From Rhizobacter terrae (GTDB taxonomy: Bacteria > Pseudomonadota > Gammaproteobacteria > Burkholderiales > Burkholderiaceae_C), in assembly GCF_003852895.1 (NCBI RefSeq), contig NZ_QUSW01000008.1, forward strand, positions 1 to 64,000: a stretch of 64,000 nucleotides of DNA, written 5' to 3'. Of this stretch, positions 40,193 to 50,284 are shown piece after piece. Position 1 is the first letter of the stretch. Every line of letters begins with the position of its first letter. A program made the translations under genes and the position numbers. The notes under the pieces were generated by a model. The model was not told where the DNA came from. It worked only from the letters and a program-made list of their open reading frames with translations, and made no database searches.

Positions 40193-42095
40193 CGAAGCGC
40201 GCAACGTCCACGGCATCGATCAGGCTGGCTTCCAGCGGGACAGGGGCTCGGGTGATCATGGATGCCAGCCCCCTGGCTCCCAACATGCACCAGGTGATGC
40301 CTCGCGAGGCGAGGCCGGTGAACACGTAGAGGCCTTCCTGGCGCGGAACGAAACGGGGCTGGTCCAGGCGTTTGCCGTGGAGTTGATCCGCGGGCAAGGG
40401 CACACCGCCGAGCACAGGCAACCTGTCGTCAGTCACCCAGCGCCAACCGACGCGGCCGCTCAGGCTGGCTGGATCGAGCCGAGCCCAACCGGCATCGGCG
40501 GTCAGCTGTTGGACCTGTCGAAGGTTGTGGGCGTGATCGGCGTCTCGGCAATCGGGCTCGAGATCGTCGGTGTGCACGGTGGCGCCGAACATCGCGAGGC
40601 CATCCACCGGCGGCAGCAGGTAGCCTGAGCCGGCGACCGGCACGCGGGGCAGGGCCATTGTTCCAGCCGGCGCCATGCTGAGCTGGCCGCGCACGGGTTG
40701 CATCGGCCAGGCCGTGCCGGCGAGCTTCATGCTCGATCCGGCGTTGGCCAGCACCACGGCGTCGCCCTCGGCGATGACTTGTGCCCGGGCATCGATCACC
40801 TGCCAGCGGCCCTCGTGGCGGCGCAGTGAATCCACCTGGAGCCCGCCGCGGAACATGACCTGGGCGCCCGATGCGGCGAGAAGGGACCGTGCCAGCAAGG
40901 CCGGCCGCACCCAGCCGCCTCCGCCATAGAACCAGGCGGGATGTGCCATCGCCATGCCCGCGATGGCGGCGGCCTGGTCTGCGGCGACGGCCTGCACGTA
41001 GTCCTCCGGAAGCCCCAGGGCTGCGAGCGAGGATTGCATCGCGGCAGCATCCAGCCCCGAGGTTTCCAGGCGAAGCAGGCCGCGCACCTCGCCCAGTCCG
41101 GGTTGTTGCGTGAGCAGGCCGGAGATGACACGGCGGGCCTCCAGCGCGGCGGCCCGGTTGAAGCGTGCGTGCGTGCCGTCCTGCGCGTTCACCACGCCGT
41201 GGAAGAGTCCGGCCGGGTTGCCGGACGTTGCCATGGCCGGCTGGTCGTTGGCATCGAGCACCTCGCACGTCCACCCTTGCCCGGCCAGGGCCCAGGCCGT
41301 GGCACAGCCGGCCAGCCCGGCGCCGATGACCACCGCACGTCCACGCGAGGGCGCCGACCCTGCGTGCCGTGAAGGCGAAGCCTTGGGCGCGAAGCGCGGC
41401 GAGTACCGCGCCACGGTGATGTCGAACTTGCCGCCGACGCCGGGCTGCCGGGTCACCTCGAAGCCGGCGGCGGCCAGTCCGTCGCGAACCGCGCGCGCCA
41501 CTGACCAGGTGGCCGCGGTCGCGCCCGGCGCAGCCATGCGGCCCATGGCCTTGAACAGGCGCGGCTCCCACATCTGCGGGTTCTTGGCCGGCGTGAAGCC
41601 ATCGAGAAAGAAGGCGTCCACCTGGGCCACCAGTTCGGGCAGCCAGTCCTGCGCGTTGCCCAGCGCCAGCAACAGCTCGACTTGTCCGTCCTCGAAGCCG
41701 AGCCGGTGCAGGTTGGGTGTCAGCGGCGGCCAGGCCTCCACCAATTGCCGGGCCAGGCCGGCCACCGACTCATCGCGTGGCATGGCGGCCATGTCGTCAC
41801 GCGTCAGCGGGTGTTGCTCGATGGAAATGAAGTGAAGCCGGCAAGGACGGCCGGCGCGCCGCCAGGCGTCCCAGGTGGCGAGGAAGTTGTTGCCCAGTCC
41901 GAAGCCGGTCTCCAGCACGACGAAGCTGTCGCGGCCGGCGAAACGCCCGGGCAGGCCATTGCCGCGCAGGAAGACGTGCTCCGCCTGCTGCAGGGCACCC
42001 GCAGCCGGGTGGTAGACGTCGCCGAACAAGGGCGAGAAGGGCACGCCGCGCTCGTCGCGCTCGACCCGGGCCGCCACGATGGGAGCGGTTTTCAT
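40167..42095 (-). CDS. mnmC: bifunctional tRNA mnm5s2U34 biosynthesis protein MnmC
   Basis: A 642-residue fused enzyme that finishes the wobble uridine modification mnm5s2U34. The N-terminal methyltransferase domain (about 1-235) has VLETGFGLGNNFLATW and DAFFLDGFTPAKNPQMW. The C-terminal FAD oxidase domain starts near VVIGAGLAGCATAWALA and ends with FTGLASRGITWCMLGA. Length and domain order match the family. It is convergent with the hydrolase gene, overlapping it by 26 bases, and follows the efp terminator. Confidence 0.96.
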   Translation of the reverse strand: MKTAPIVAARVERDERGVPFSPLFGDVYHPAAGALQQAEHVFLRGNGLPGRFAGRDSFVVLETGFGLGNNFLATWDAWRRAGRPCRLHFISIEQHPLTRDDMAAMPRDESVAGLARQLVEAWPPLTPNLHRLGFEDGQVELLLALGNAQDWLPELVAQVDAFFLDGFTPAKNPQMWEPRLFKAMGRMAAPGATAATWSVARAVRDGLAAAGFEVTRQPGVGGKFDITVARYSPRFAPKASPSRHAGSAPSRGRAVVIGAGLAGCATAWALAGQGWTCEVLDANDQPAMATSGNPAGLFHGVVNAQDGTHARFNRAAALEARRVISGLLTQQPGLGEVRGLLRLETSGLDAAAMQSSLAALGLPEDYVQAVAADQAAAIAGMAMAHPAWFYGGGGWVRPALLARSLLAASGAQVMFRGGLQVDSLRRHEGRWQVIDARAQVIAEGDAVVLANAGSSMKLAGTAWPMQPVRGQLSMAPAGTMALPRVPVAGSGYLLPPVDGLAMFGATVHTDDLEPDCRDADHAHNLRQVQQLTADAGWARLDPASLSGRVGWRWVTDDRLPVLGGVPLPADQLHGKRLDQPRFVPRQEGLYVFTGLASRGITWCMLGARGLASMITRAPVPLEASLIDAVDVARFVSREARRQ

Positions 42096-42100
42096 TCAGC

Positions 42101-42130
42101 AAAAAGACAAAAGGGCACCGAAGTGCCCTT
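42101..42130 (-). terminator. Rho-independent terminator of efp
   Basis: On the minus strand AAGGGCAC, a TTCG tetraloop and GTGCCCTT form an eight-base stem followed by TTGTCTTTTT. It ends the efp transcript just before the mnmC start. Confidence 0.88.
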
Positions 42131-42155
42131 GAGTGTGCCCGTCACCGGCCAACGG

Positions 42156-42710
42156 TCAGACGCGTTTGCGGTATTCGTGGGTGCGGGTGTCGATTTCGAT
42201 CTTGTCGCCGGTTTCCACGAACAGCGGAACGGCGATCTCGAAGCCGGTGGACAGCTTGGCAGGCTTCATCACCTTGCCCGAGGTGTCGCCCTTGACGGCC
42301 GGCTCGGTGTAGGTCACTTCGCGGACCAGGCTGGTGGGCAGCTCGACCGAGATGGCCTTGCCTTCGTAGAACACCACTTCCACGGGCATGGCGTCTTCGA
42401 GGTACTGGATGGCGTCGCCCATGTTCTCGGCTTCCACCTCGAACTGGTTGTACTCGGCGTCCATGAAGGCGTACATCGGGTCGGCGAAGTAGGAGTAGGT
42501 GCACTCCTTCTTGTCCAGGATGATCTGGTCCATCTTGTCGTCGGCCTTGAAGACGACTTCGGTGCCCGAGTTGTTCAAGAGGCTCTTGAGCTTCATGCGC
42601 ACGGTGGCGGAGTTGCGGCCGCCGCGGCTGTATTCGGTCTTGAGGACGACCATCGGGTCCTTGCCCTGCATGATCACGTTGCCGGCGCGAATTTCCTGTG
42701 CAATCTTCAT
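42156..42710 (-). CDS. efp: elongation factor P, Arg32 type
   Basis: A 184-residue factor that relieves ribosome stalling at polyproline. The tip of the first domain reads [16 protein letters not shown], placing Arg at position 32, the residue that EarP rhamnosylates in betaproteobacteria and Pseudomonas (Lys34 in E. coli is not used here). I start at [15 protein letters not shown], the family start. earP lies upstream on the same strand, so modifier and target are co-located. Confidence 0.97.
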   Translation of the reverse strand: MKIAQEIRAGNVIMQGKDPMVVLKTEYSRGGRNSATVRMKLKSLLNNSGTEVVFKADDKMDQIILDKKECTYSYFADPMYAFMDAEYNQFEVEAENMGDAIQYLEDAMPVEVVFYEGKAISVELPTSLVREVTYTEPAVKGDTSGKVMKPAKLSTGFEIAVPLFVETGDKIEIDTRTHEYRKRV

Positions 42711-42854
42711 AGCGAATTTCCGAATGATCCCGCCAGGGCGGGGACGCGCCGCGGGCTGGTTTGATGGCCTTCCTGGCGCTGTAGGTGCGCGTCCGCCCAA
42801 ATTGCCCCCGGGTGTCTGGTCACCCGGCTACCGGATCGCGCAAAGCCTTGAATT

Positions 42855-43931
42855 CTAGCGTTTTTCGATGGCGAAATCGCGCAGCTGGCTCACCAAGTCC
42901 GGCTGGCTGAGCAGGGATTCACGCCACGCCCGGGCCTGCCGGGTCCACGCGCCCAGGCCGGCAAGGGCGGGCAGGTCGTGCCCCAGGCCGTTCCAGGCCG
43001 CATGCCAGCCATGGACCGCCGCGGCGACTCCAGGTTCCGCCGACTGGAGGAACAAGGCCTCGAAGGCGGTGAGCTTGTCGCCGTGCACGCCATCGTCCTG
43101 GGGGTAGATGTGCCACACGAACGGCTTGCCGGCCCACTGGGCGCGGACGAAGGAATCCTCGCCGCGCACGAAGTTCAGGTCGCAGGACCACAGCAGGTGG
43201 TCGTAGTCGGGCTGGGTCAGCCGGGGGACGACCAGGGCCCGCAGGTGGCCGCGCTGCAGGCTGGGGCCAAGCTGGGCAGCCACTTGTTCGCTGGCGTGGC
43301 CGCTGGTCGCCAGTAGCAGGGTGGGCTGCTGGCAGAGCCGGTCCAGCAGGGCAGCCACGGCTGGATTCGGGTAGCAGAACAGGCTGACGATGCGCTCTTC
43401 GCCGCGCGGGGCCAGGCCCCGGCTGGCCAGCCACGGCCCGGGCTCGAACCGGGCCTGCCGCGACATCAGATCGGGCTCGCGAATCAGTCCTCCCGTGGCG
43501 GCCGTGAAGCCGGGGTAGAAGAACCACTTCACCAGCCCCTTGCCCGGCCCGCTCATCTGCGGCGACATCAGGCGGTGGCTGCGCTCGACGTAGGGTTCCG
43601 CGCTGAGGTACTCCAGGTTGATCCACACGGGTGGCCTGCTGGCTGCCGCCATGCGGGCCATGAAGTCGTCCGGCAGGTGGCAGCCAAAGGCTTCGACGAC
43701 CACGTCGCCCGGGACGGCCTCGACCGGCCCGGACGGCCATGGCCGGACCTCCACGCCCTCGTGTCCTTGCGGCGCCATCCATGCCAAAGCGCTGCCGTCA
43801 TCCACCCACAGCCGCACACGCTCGCCGCGCGACGCGAGGTCGGCCGCCGCGCGCCAGCACACGCCGATGTCGCCGAAGTTGTCCACCACGCGGCAGAAGA
43901 TGTCCCAGAGCATGGGCCGATTATTTGCCAT
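42855..43931 (-). CDS. earP: EF-P arginine rhamnosyltransferase EarP
   Basis: A 358-residue glycosyltransferase that transfers rhamnose from dTDP-rhamnose to Arg32 of EF-P. The N-terminal [17 protein letters not shown] carries the conserved Asp pair, and the nucleotide-sugar region [19 protein letters not shown] is typical. The start is not certain: [12 protein letters not shown] (43931) fits family length and has GAAGG just upstream, while MLWDIF (43913) also fits. The reading frame continues open upstream, antisense to uvrC, and is not part of the gene. Confidence 0.95.
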   Translation of the reverse strand: MANNRPMLWDIFCRVVDNFGDIGVCWRAAADLASRGERVRLWVDDGSALAWMAPQGHEGVEVRPWPSGPVEAVPGDVVVEAFGCHLPDDFMARMAAASRPPVWINLEYLSAEPYVERSHRLMSPQMSGPGKGLVKWFFYPGFTAATGGLIREPDLMSRQARFEPGPWLASRGLAPRGEERIVSLFCYPNPAVAALLDRLCQQPTLLLATSGHASEQVAAQLGPSLQRGHLRALVVPRLTQPDYDHLLWSCDLNFVRGEDSFVRAQWAGKPFVWHIYPQDDGVHGDKLTAFEALFLQSAEPGVAAAVHGWHAAWNGLGHDLPALAGLGAWTRQARAWRESLLSQPDLVSQLRDFAIEKR

Positions 43932-44024
43932 GCCTTCGTTCGCCATTGCCATGTGCGGCCCTCGCGTGCGGCCCTCGCGGGCATCGGCAGACCCGGCCAC
44001 GAGGTCCAACACATAATTCGGCCA

Positions 44025-46019
44025 ATGACCGACGTTGTGGATATCCCCCCGGACGAACCGTCCCCCGACGATGCCGCCCGCGAGCGCGTGCTGGCCGACG
44101 TGGCCGCGCTGCCCGGCCTGCCGGGCGTCTACCGCTACTTCGACGCGCAGGACAACGTGCTCTACGTGGGCAAGGCGCGCGACCTGAAGAAGCGGGTGTC
44201 CAGCTACTTCACGAAGAACCATGGCGGCACGCGCATCGGCCACATGGTGAGCAAGATCGCGCGGCTGCAGACGACGGTGGTGCGCTCCGAGGCCGAGGCG
44301 CTGCTGCTCGAGAACAACCTCATCAAGACGCTCAAGCCGCGCTACAACATCCTGTTCCGCGATGACAAGAGCTACCCCTATCTCAAGCTGGTGTCGCACG
44401 AGTTCCCGCGCGTGGCCTACTACCGCGGCGCGGTGGACAAGAAGCACCGCTACTTCGGCCCGTACCCCAGCGCCTGGGCGGTGAAGGATTCGATCGCGCT
44501 GTTGCAGAAGGTCTTTCGCCTTCGCACATGCGAGGACACGGTCTTCAACAACCGCACGCGGCCTTGCCTGCTGTACCAGATCAAGCGCTGCTCGGGGCCG
44601 TGCGTGAAGTACATCGCCCCCGAGGACTACGCCCGCGACGTGAGCCACGCCGAACGTTTCCTGATGGGCGAGCAGCAGGAGGTGATGAACGCGTTGCAGA
44701 CCCAGATGATGGGCTACGCCGAGGAGCTGAAGTTCGAGCAGGCAGCGGAGATCCGGAACCAGCTCGGTGCCTTGTCGCGGGTGCTGCACCAGCAGGCGGT
44801 GGAGGACAACACCGGCGTGACCACCAAGGACGCCGACATCCTCGCCGTGAAGGTCCACGGCGGCCGCGCCTGCGTGAACCTGGCGATGGTGCGCGGCGGC
44901 CGCCACCTGGGCGACCGGCCGTACTTCCCGGCGCATGTGGACGACGCCACCGCCATCGTGGACGACGAGGCCGAGCGCAAGGAGCCCGAGGTGCAGGTGC
45001 TCGAAGCCTTCATCGCCCAGCACTACCTCGACAGCGCGGTGCCGCCGCTGCTGGTGTTGAGCCATGCGGTGGACAAGGCGCTCATCGATGCGCTGTCGCA
45101 GCAAAGCGGCGTGCGCATCACCGCGCAGCACCAGCCGCGCGAGCCGCGGCGGGCGTGGCTGGACATGTGCATCAAGGGCGCGGAGATCAAGCTCGCGCAA
45201 CTGCTGGCCGAGGAAGGCTCGCAGCAGGCGCGAACCCGTGCGCTGGTGGAGGCGCTGGACCTGGACGTCGACGACCTCGATACCTTCCGCATCGAGTGTT
45301 TCGACATCAGCCATACCGCCGGCGAATCGACTCAGGCATCGTGCGTGGTGTTCGAGAACCACAAGATGCAGAACTCGCAGTACCGTCGCTACAACATCGA
45401 AGGCATCACCGGCGGAGACGACTACGCAGCCATGCGGCAGGTGCTCACGCGCCGCTACGGGAAGATCGCGGCGATGATGGCCGAGCAGGCCAACCCGCCT
45501 GCCGCACCCGAAGGCGAGACGCCCCCCGCCAACGATGCCGAACCCAGGCCCGCGCCCACGAAGCTCGCCCGGCTGCCCGACCTCGTGCTGGTCGACGGCG
45601 GCAAGGGCCAGGTGAGCATGGCACGCGAAGTCTTCCAGGAACTGGGCCTGGAACTGTCGCTGATCGTGGGTGTCGAAAAAGGTGAAGGGCGCAAGGTCGG
45701 CCTGGAAGAACTGGTCTTCGCCGACGGTCGCGACAAGGTCTATCTGGGCCGCGATTCCGCCGCGCTGATGCTGGTCGCGCAGATCCGCGACGAGGCCCAC
45801 CGTTTCGCCATCACCGGCATGCGGGCTCGCCGCGCCAGCGTGCGCACCGGCGGCAGCCGGCTGGAAGACATCGCGGGCGTCGGCCCGAAGAAGCGTGCCA
45901 AACTGCTGCAGCGTTTCGGCGGCGTGAGAGGTGTGGCCGCCGCCAGCGTGGACGACCTGGCGACAGTGGAAGGTGTGTCCAAGGAACTCGCTGAGGAGAT
46001 TTATCGTGCCCTTCATTGA
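44025..46019 (+). CDS. uvrC: UvrABC system protein C
   Basis: A 664-residue nucleotide-excision-repair endonuclease. The N-terminal GIY-YIG domain makes the 3' incision ([20 protein letters not shown]). A UVR motif for UvrB contact lies near [11 protein letters not shown]. The RNase H-like domain makes the 5' incision ([19 protein letters not shown] and [11 protein letters not shown]). Tandem HhH motifs are at the C-terminus ([16 protein letters not shown]). I use the ATG at 44025 because the frame upstream overlaps earP. The next gene starts inside its last codons. Confidence 0.97.
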   Translation: MTDVVDIPPDEPSPDDAARERVLADVAALPGLPGVYRYFDAQDNVLYVGKARDLKKRVSSYFTKNHGGTRIGHMVSKIARLQTTVVRSEAEALLLENNLIKTLKPRYNILFRDDKSYPYLKLVSHEFPRVAYYRGAVDKKHRYFGPYPSAWAVKDSIALLQKVFRLRTCEDTVFNNRTRPCLLYQIKRCSGPCVKYIAPEDYARDVSHAERFLMGEQQEVMNALQTQMMGYAEELKFEQAAEIRNQLGALSRVLHQQAVEDNTGVTTKDADILAVKVHGGRACVNLAMVRGGRHLGDRPYFPAHVDDATAIVDDEAERKEPEVQVLEAFIAQHYLDSAVPPLLVLSHAVDKALIDALSQQSGVRITAQHQPREPRRAWLDMCIKGAEIKLAQLLAEEGSQQARTRALVEALDLDVDDLDTFRIECFDISHTAGESTQASCVVFENHKMQNSQYRRYNIEGITGGDDYAAMRQVLTRRYGKIAAMMAEQANPPAAPEGETPPANDAEPRPAPTKLARLPDLVLVDGGKGQVSMAREVFQELGLELSLIVGVEKGEGRKVGLEELVFADGRDKVYLGRDSAALMLVAQIRDEAHRFAITGMRARRASVRTGGSRLEDIAGVGPKKRAKLLQRFGGVRGVAAASVDDLATVEGVSKELAEEIYRALH

Positions 46020-46500
46020 CAACAAGCGCTTGCAGCGCAGTGCCATCGCGACCGCGGCCTTGCTGACGGCCTGCGCTTCTCCATCACCGCCGCCGCCCGC
46101 GCCGGCGCCCACGCCCCGGCCGTCGACCACCGCCACTGTGCCGGCCGCGGGCAGGCTGAACACGCCGGGCGCGGTGCGCAGCATGACCGAGATGCGGCAG
46201 CAGGCCGCGCGGCGCATCGTGGCCGCCAACCCCAACGGCACTTACGTCGGCACGGTGCCCGACATCCTGCTGGCCATTCCGGTGCTGGAGATCGAGCTGA
46301 ACGCTGATGGCAGCATCCGCAACATCGACGTGCTGCGCAGGCCCGGCCAAGCGCCCGAGACGCTGCAGATGGCCATCGACGCGGTGCGCCGCGCGGCGCC
46401 GTTCGGCGACGTGTCGCGCGCGCCCAAGCCGTGGAAGTTCGCCGAGACCTTCCTCTTCAACAACGAGCGCAAGTTCAAGCCACGCACGCTGGACGAATGA
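46006..46500 (+). CDS. lipoprotein with TonB-C-like domain
   Basis: A 164-residue protein starting at a GTG ([13 protein letters not shown]) preceded by GAGGAGAT, the start overlapping the last 14 bases of uvrC. A lipobox LLTAC places the lipidated Cys at residue 23, followed by a Pro-rich linker ([17 protein letters not shown]). The C-terminal part ([20 protein letters not shown]) looks like a TonB C-terminal fold, which usually contacts other envelope proteins. The function is unknown. Its tight link to uvrC is probably just operon packing. Confidence 0.75.
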   Translation: MPFIDNKRLQRSAIATAALLTACASPSPPPPAPAPTPRPSTTATVPAAGRLNTPGAVRSMTEMRQQAARRIVAANPNGTYVGTVPDILLAIPVLEIELNADGSIRNIDVLRRPGQAPETLQMAIDAVRRAAPFGDVSRAPKPWKFAETFLFNNERKFKPRTLDE

Positions 46501-46554
46501 GTGCATGAGGCGCGGTTTCGTGGGGGCAGCCGAGTTTCGGCAGAATGGGGGCCT

Positions 46555-47124
46555 ATGTTCTTCAACCTGCCGACACTCCTGACCTGGGCGCGCATCGTCG
46601 CCATTCCCCTCATCGTCGGCGTGTTCTACCTGAGCGACCTGCAGCAGCACACGCGCAACCTCGTGGCCACCGTGCTGTTCGTGGTGGTGGCGCTGACCGA
46701 CTGGGCGGACGGCTACCTCGCTCGCAAGCTCAACCAGACTTCATCGTTCGGCGCCTTCCTCGACCCGGTGGCCGACAAGTTCCTGGTGTGCGCCTCGCTC
46801 ATCGTGCTCGTGCACCTGGGCCGCGCGCATGCACTGGTGGGCCTGGTCATCATCGGTCGCGAGATCGCCATCTCGTCGCTGCGCGAATGGATGGCGCAGA
46901 TCGGCGCTTCACGCAGCGTGGCCGTGCACATGCTCGGCAAGGTGAAGACCACGGTGCAGATGATCGCGATTCCGTTCCTGCTCTATGACGCCGTGCTCTT
47001 CGGCCTCATCGACACGCGCATCTGGGGCACCGGCCTCATCTGGATCGCGTCGGTGCTGACCATCTGGTCGATGATCTACTACCTGCAGAAGGCGCTGCCC
47101 GAGATCCGCGCCAAGGCCCGCTAG
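46555..47124 (+). CDS. pgsA: CDP-diacylglycerol-glycerol-3-phosphate 3-phosphatidyltransferase
   Basis: A 189-residue inner-membrane enzyme that makes phosphatidylglycerol phosphate. The CDP-alcohol phosphatidyltransferase motif D-x2-DG-x2-AR-x8-G-x3-D-x3-D is intact (DWADGYLARKL, then GAFLDPVAD). The start MFFNLPTLLTWARIV is the family start. It has about five membrane segments. It follows the lipoprotein gene by 54 bp. Confidence 0.96.
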   Translation: MFFNLPTLLTWARIVAIPLIVGVFYLSDLQQHTRNLVATVLFVVVALTDWADGYLARKLNQTSSFGAFLDPVADKFLVCASLIVLVHLGRAHALVGLVIIGREIAISSLREWMAQIGASRSVAVHMLGKVKTTVQMIAIPFLLYDAVLFGLIDTRIWGTGLIWIASVLTIWSMIYYLQKALPEIRAKAR

Positions 47125-47126
47125 CC

Positions 47127-48020
47127 TTGTCCGGCAGCAACGACGGCGCGCTGGTCCGCGCCATGCCTGCGGTGTTCGTGCTCATCTGGAGCACCGGTTT
47201 CATCGTGGCGCGCTTCGGCATGCCGCACTCGCCGCCGCTGAGTTTCCTCGCCATCCGCTACGCGCTGTCGGTGCTGTGCTTTGGTGTGTGGATCGCGGTC
47301 TCTCGCCCCGCCTGGCCGCGCGACCGGCGCCAGGCATTCCACCTCGCCGTGACGGGTGTGCTGATGCACGCTGGCTACCTCGGCGGCGTGTGGGCAGCAG
47401 TCAAACTCGGGTTGGGCGCTGGCACCATCGCCTTGCTGGTGGGCCTGCAGCCCATCCTCACTGCCTTGTGGGTGACTGCCATGCCTGCATCGGGCGAGGC
47501 GCACTCAGTCACCCGTCAGCAATGGCTGGGCCTGATGCTGGGCCTGGGCGGACTGGCCCTGGTGGTGTGGCGCAAGCTCGGAGCCGGCGAGGTGGGTGCG
47601 GCCAACCTGGGGCTCGCGATCTTCGCGCTGCTCAGCATCACCACTGGCACGCTCTACCAGAAGCGCTTCGTCGCGCCTTGCGACGTGCGCACCGCGAGCT
47701 TCGTGCAACTGCTGGCGGCCCTGGCGGTCACCGCGCCCCTGGCCCTGCTGGAGCCCGAGGCGGTCGACTGGCACCCGGCCTTCATCGGGGCCATGGCCTG
47801 GTCGGTGTTCGCGCTGACGCTGGGTGGCAGTTCGCTGCTGTACCTGCTCATCCAGCGCGGCGCGGCGACGAAGGTCACGAGCCTGCTTTACCTTGTGCCG
47901 CCGTGCACGGCGATCATGGCCTGGGCCATCTTCCATGAAGTGCTGACGGTGCCGATGATGCTCGGCATGGTCCTGACGGCGGCAGGGGTGGCGCTGGTGG
48001 CGCGCACACCGACGGCCTGA
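47127..48020 (+). CDS. EamA-family (DMT) transporter
   Basis: A 297-residue membrane protein with ten predicted helices in two EamA repeats (VLIWSTGFIVARFG in the first, LGGSSLLYLLIQRG in the second). Members export small metabolites such as amino acids. The frame opens at a TTG (47127), two bases after pgsA; an ATG at 47163 (MPAVFVLIWSTGF) is an alternative that keeps all helices. Neither has a clear ribosome site, so the start is uncertain. Confidence 0.85.
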   Translation: MSGSNDGALVRAMPAVFVLIWSTGFIVARFGMPHSPPLSFLAIRYALSVLCFGVWIAVSRPAWPRDRRQAFHLAVTGVLMHAGYLGGVWAAVKLGLGAGTIALLVGLQPILTALWVTAMPASGEAHSVTRQQWLGLMLGLGGLALVVWRKLGAGEVGAANLGLAIFALLSITTGTLYQKRFVAPCDVRTASFVQLLAALAVTAPLALLEPEAVDWHPAFIGAMAWSVFALTLGGSSLLYLLIQRGAATKVTSLLYLVPPCTAIMAWAIFHEVLTVPMMLGMVLTAAGVALVARTPTA

Positions 48021-48038
48021 ATCGGCACAATCGCCCGC

Positions 48039-48923
48039 ATGTTCGAATCCTTCGAGTCGCGCCGCTTTGTGGTCGACGGCGCCGAGATCCATGGCCGCGT
48101 CGGCGGCACCGGTCCGGCCTTGCTGTTGCTGCACGGGCATCCGCAGACGCATGTGATGTGGCATCGCGTGGCCGGCGACCTGGCGCAGCGCTTTCGCGTG
48201 GTGGCGCTGGACCTGCGTGGCTATGGCGACTCGTCGCGGCCCTTGTCCGATGAATCGCACGAGCCCTACTGCAAGCGCCGCATGGCGCGCGATGCGGCGC
48301 AGGTGATGCAGCAACTGGGCCACGACCGCTTCGCGCTGTGCGCCCACGACCGCGGCGCCCGCGTGGCGCACCGGCTGGCGCTGGACCATGCGGATCGCGT
48401 GAGCCAACTCATGCTGCTGGACATCGCCCCGACGCTCGCGATGTATGAGCAGACCTCCGAGCGTTTTGCCCGCGCCTACTGGCACTGGTTCTTCCTCATC
48501 CAGCCAGCACCCTTGCCCGAACGGTTGATCGAAGCCGACCCATCGTCCTACGTGGTCAACGTGATGGGGCGCCGGCATGCGGGCCTGTCGGTGTTCGATC
48601 CGCGTGCGCTCAGCGAATACAAGCGCTGCGTGGGCATCCCCGGCTCTGCCCATTCGATCTGCGAGGACTACCGTGCGTCGGCCGGCATCGACCTCGACCA
48701 TGATCGTGCCGACCGCGGGGCCGGCCGCAAGCTCGACGTGCCCACGCGTGTGCTGTGGGGCGCGCACGGCACGGTGGGCCAGTGCTTCGACGTGCTTGGT
48801 CTGTGGCGCGCTGCAGCAAATCAGGTGAGTGGCCGCGCGCTGGACTGCGGCCACTACGTCGCCGAAGAACAACCGGCTGAACTTCTCGGCGAGATGCTCG
48901 CCTTCTTCAAGGACACGCCATGA
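48039..48923 (+). CDS. haloacetate (fluoroacetate) dehalogenase-like alpha/beta hydrolase
   Basis: A 294-residue hydrolase closely resembling fluoroacetate dehalogenases. The nucleophile is Asp104 in CAHDRGARVAH rather than Ser, and the flanking Arg residues that hold the carboxylate are kept. LLLLHGHPQTHVMWHRVA supplies the oxyanion region. AYWHWFFLIQPAPLPE contains the His-Trp that in known enzymes binds the halide. The catalytic His is in DCGHYVAEE. It may dehalogenate haloacetates or hydrolyse a related 2-substituted acid. It overlaps the next gene by four bases. Confidence 0.85.
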   Translation: MFESFESRRFVVDGAEIHGRVGGTGPALLLLHGHPQTHVMWHRVAGDLAQRFRVVALDLRGYGDSSRPLSDESHEPYCKRRMARDAAQVMQQLGHDRFALCAHDRGARVAHRLALDHADRVSQLMLLDIAPTLAMYEQTSERFARAYWHWFFLIQPAPLPERLIEADPSSYVVNVMGRRHAGLSVFDPRALSEYKRCVGIPGSAHSICEDYRASAGIDLDHDRADRGAGRKLDVPTRVLWGAHGTVGQCFDVLGLWRAAANQVSGRALDCGHYVAEEQPAELLGEMLAFFKDTP

Positions 48924-50011
48924 AAAAAACTAAATACCGCATCGCCGTGATTCCCGGCGATGGCATCGGCAAGGAGGTCATGCCCGAAGGCCTTCGCGTG
49001 CTCGAAGCCGCGGCCTCGCGCTTCAACATCGACCTGCAGTTCGAGCACCACGACTTCTCCAGCTGGGACTACTACGAGCGTCACGGCCAGATGCTGCCCG
49101 ACGACTGGAAGGACCGGCTCCAGTCCGCCGACGCGATCCTTTTTGGTGCAGTGGGGTGGCCCGAGAAAATCCCCGACCACGTGTCGCTGTGGGGTTCGCT
49201 GCTTCGCTTCCGGCGCGAGTTCGACCAGTACATCAACCTGCGGCCCGCGCGCCTCATGCCCGGCGTGCGCTCGCCGCTGGTGGGGCGCGACGGGCAGCCG
49301 CTCAAGCCGGGCGAGATCGACATGCTCATCGTCCGTGAAAACACGGAGGGCGAATACTCCAGCATCGGCGGGCGCATGTACGAAGGCACCGAGCGCGAGA
49401 TCGTCATCCAGGAAACGGTGATGTCGCGCGTCGGCGTGGACCGCGTGCTCAAGTTCGCCTTCGACCAGGCGCAGCAACGGCCGCGCAAGAAGCTCACCTC
49501 GGCCACCAAGTCCAACGGCATCTCCATCACCATGCCGTACTGGGACGAGCGCGTACAAGAAATGTCGAAAAAGTATCCGGACGTGAGTGTGGACAAGTTC
49601 CACATCGACATCCTGACCGCTCACTTCGTCCAGCGTCCGCAGCACTTCGACGTGGTGGTGGCGAGCAACCTCTTTGGCGACATCCTCAGCGATCTCGGAC
49701 CGGCATGCACTGGCACGATCGGCATCGCACCCTCGGCCAACATCGACCCGACGCGCCGTGCGCCCTCGCTGTTCGAACCCGTGCACGGCTCGGCGCCGGA
49801 CATCGCCGGCCGCGGCATCGCCAATCCCGTCGGGCAGGTCTGGTCGGCCGCGATGATGCTGGACTTCCTCGGACACCGCGACGCGCACGATGCCATCCTG
49901 CAGGCCATCGAGACGGTGCTCGCGCCTGAATCGGGCGCACCGCGCACGCCCGACCTCGGGGGCAAGGCGACGACCATCGACATGGGCCGTGCGATTGCAG
50001 CATCGCTGTGA
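48920..50011 (+). CDS. tartrate dehydrogenase/decarboxylase or D-malate dehydrogenase
   Basis: A 363-residue member of the isocitrate/isopropylmalate dehydrogenase family. Visible motifs are IPGDGIGKEV, the substrate-binding Arg region SLLRFRREFDQYINLRPAR, IVRENTEGEYS, SNLFGDILSDLGP and FEPVHGSAPDI. The pattern (notably GWPEKIPDHVSLWGSLL) matches the TtuC/DmlA subgroup acting on tartrate or D-malate rather than isopropylmalate. The start codon sits in an ATGA overlap with the dehalogenase-like gene, so both are co-translated, suggesting a shared 2-hydroxyacid route. Confidence 0.88.
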   Translation: MKKTKYRIAVIPGDGIGKEVMPEGLRVLEAAASRFNIDLQFEHHDFSSWDYYERHGQMLPDDWKDRLQSADAILFGAVGWPEKIPDHVSLWGSLLRFRREFDQYINLRPARLMPGVRSPLVGRDGQPLKPGEIDMLIVRENTEGEYSSIGGRMYEGTEREIVIQETVMSRVGVDRVLKFAFDQAQQRPRKKLTSATKSNGISITMPYWDERVQEMSKKYPDVSVDKFHIDILTAHFVQRPQHFDVVVASNLFGDILSDLGPACTGTIGIAPSANIDPTRRAPSLFEPVHGSAPDIAGRGIANPVGQVWSAAMMLDFLGHRDAHDAILQAIETVLAPESGAPRTPDLGGKATTIDMGRAIAASL

Positions 50012-50051
50012 AAGGCGTGAACGGCACTGACACAAACACGCGGAAACACTT

Positions 50052-50078
50052 GGCGCCATGCGGGTTGGCGCCGTTTTT
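50052..50078 (+). terminator. Rho-independent terminator
   Basis: GGCGCC (50052-50057) and GGCGCC (50067-50072) pair, since the hexamer is self-complementary, and are followed by GTTTTT. It ends the transcript of the tartrate-type dehydrogenase. Confidence 0.7.
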
Positions 50079-50172
50079 CCTCGTCGCGCGACGCGCGCTT
50101 GTCAAGCGAGAAATCACGCTCGAAGTTGCCCGTCTTGCCCCTGGTGAATACGCATAGAATCCGCTTCCGCGC

Positions 50173-50201
50173 TTGACACTGTGAGGTCGCACGGCTGTAA
50201 T
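50173..50201 (+). promoter_or_regulatory. sigma-70 promoter for the HU gene
   Basis: TTGACA (50173-50178) and TGTAAT (50196-50201) are spaced by 17 bp, a perfect -35 box and a five-of-six -10 box. The HU start codon lies about 80 bp downstream. No other feature is seen in the rest of the 273-bp gap apart from the terminator at 50052-50078. Confidence 0.75.
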
Positions 50202-50284
50202 GAATTCGACGCCGTCCTCCCCAATCCGCGGCCCAATCACCATCCCAGATTCCTTGTGAGACACCTTTGAGAGGGGGTACCTTC

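Noticed and set aside
43932-46241. Upstream extension of the earP frame, suggesting a fused protein of 1128 residues
   Set aside because: The extension is antisense to uvrC, contains no recognisable domain, and earP homologues start near 43931.
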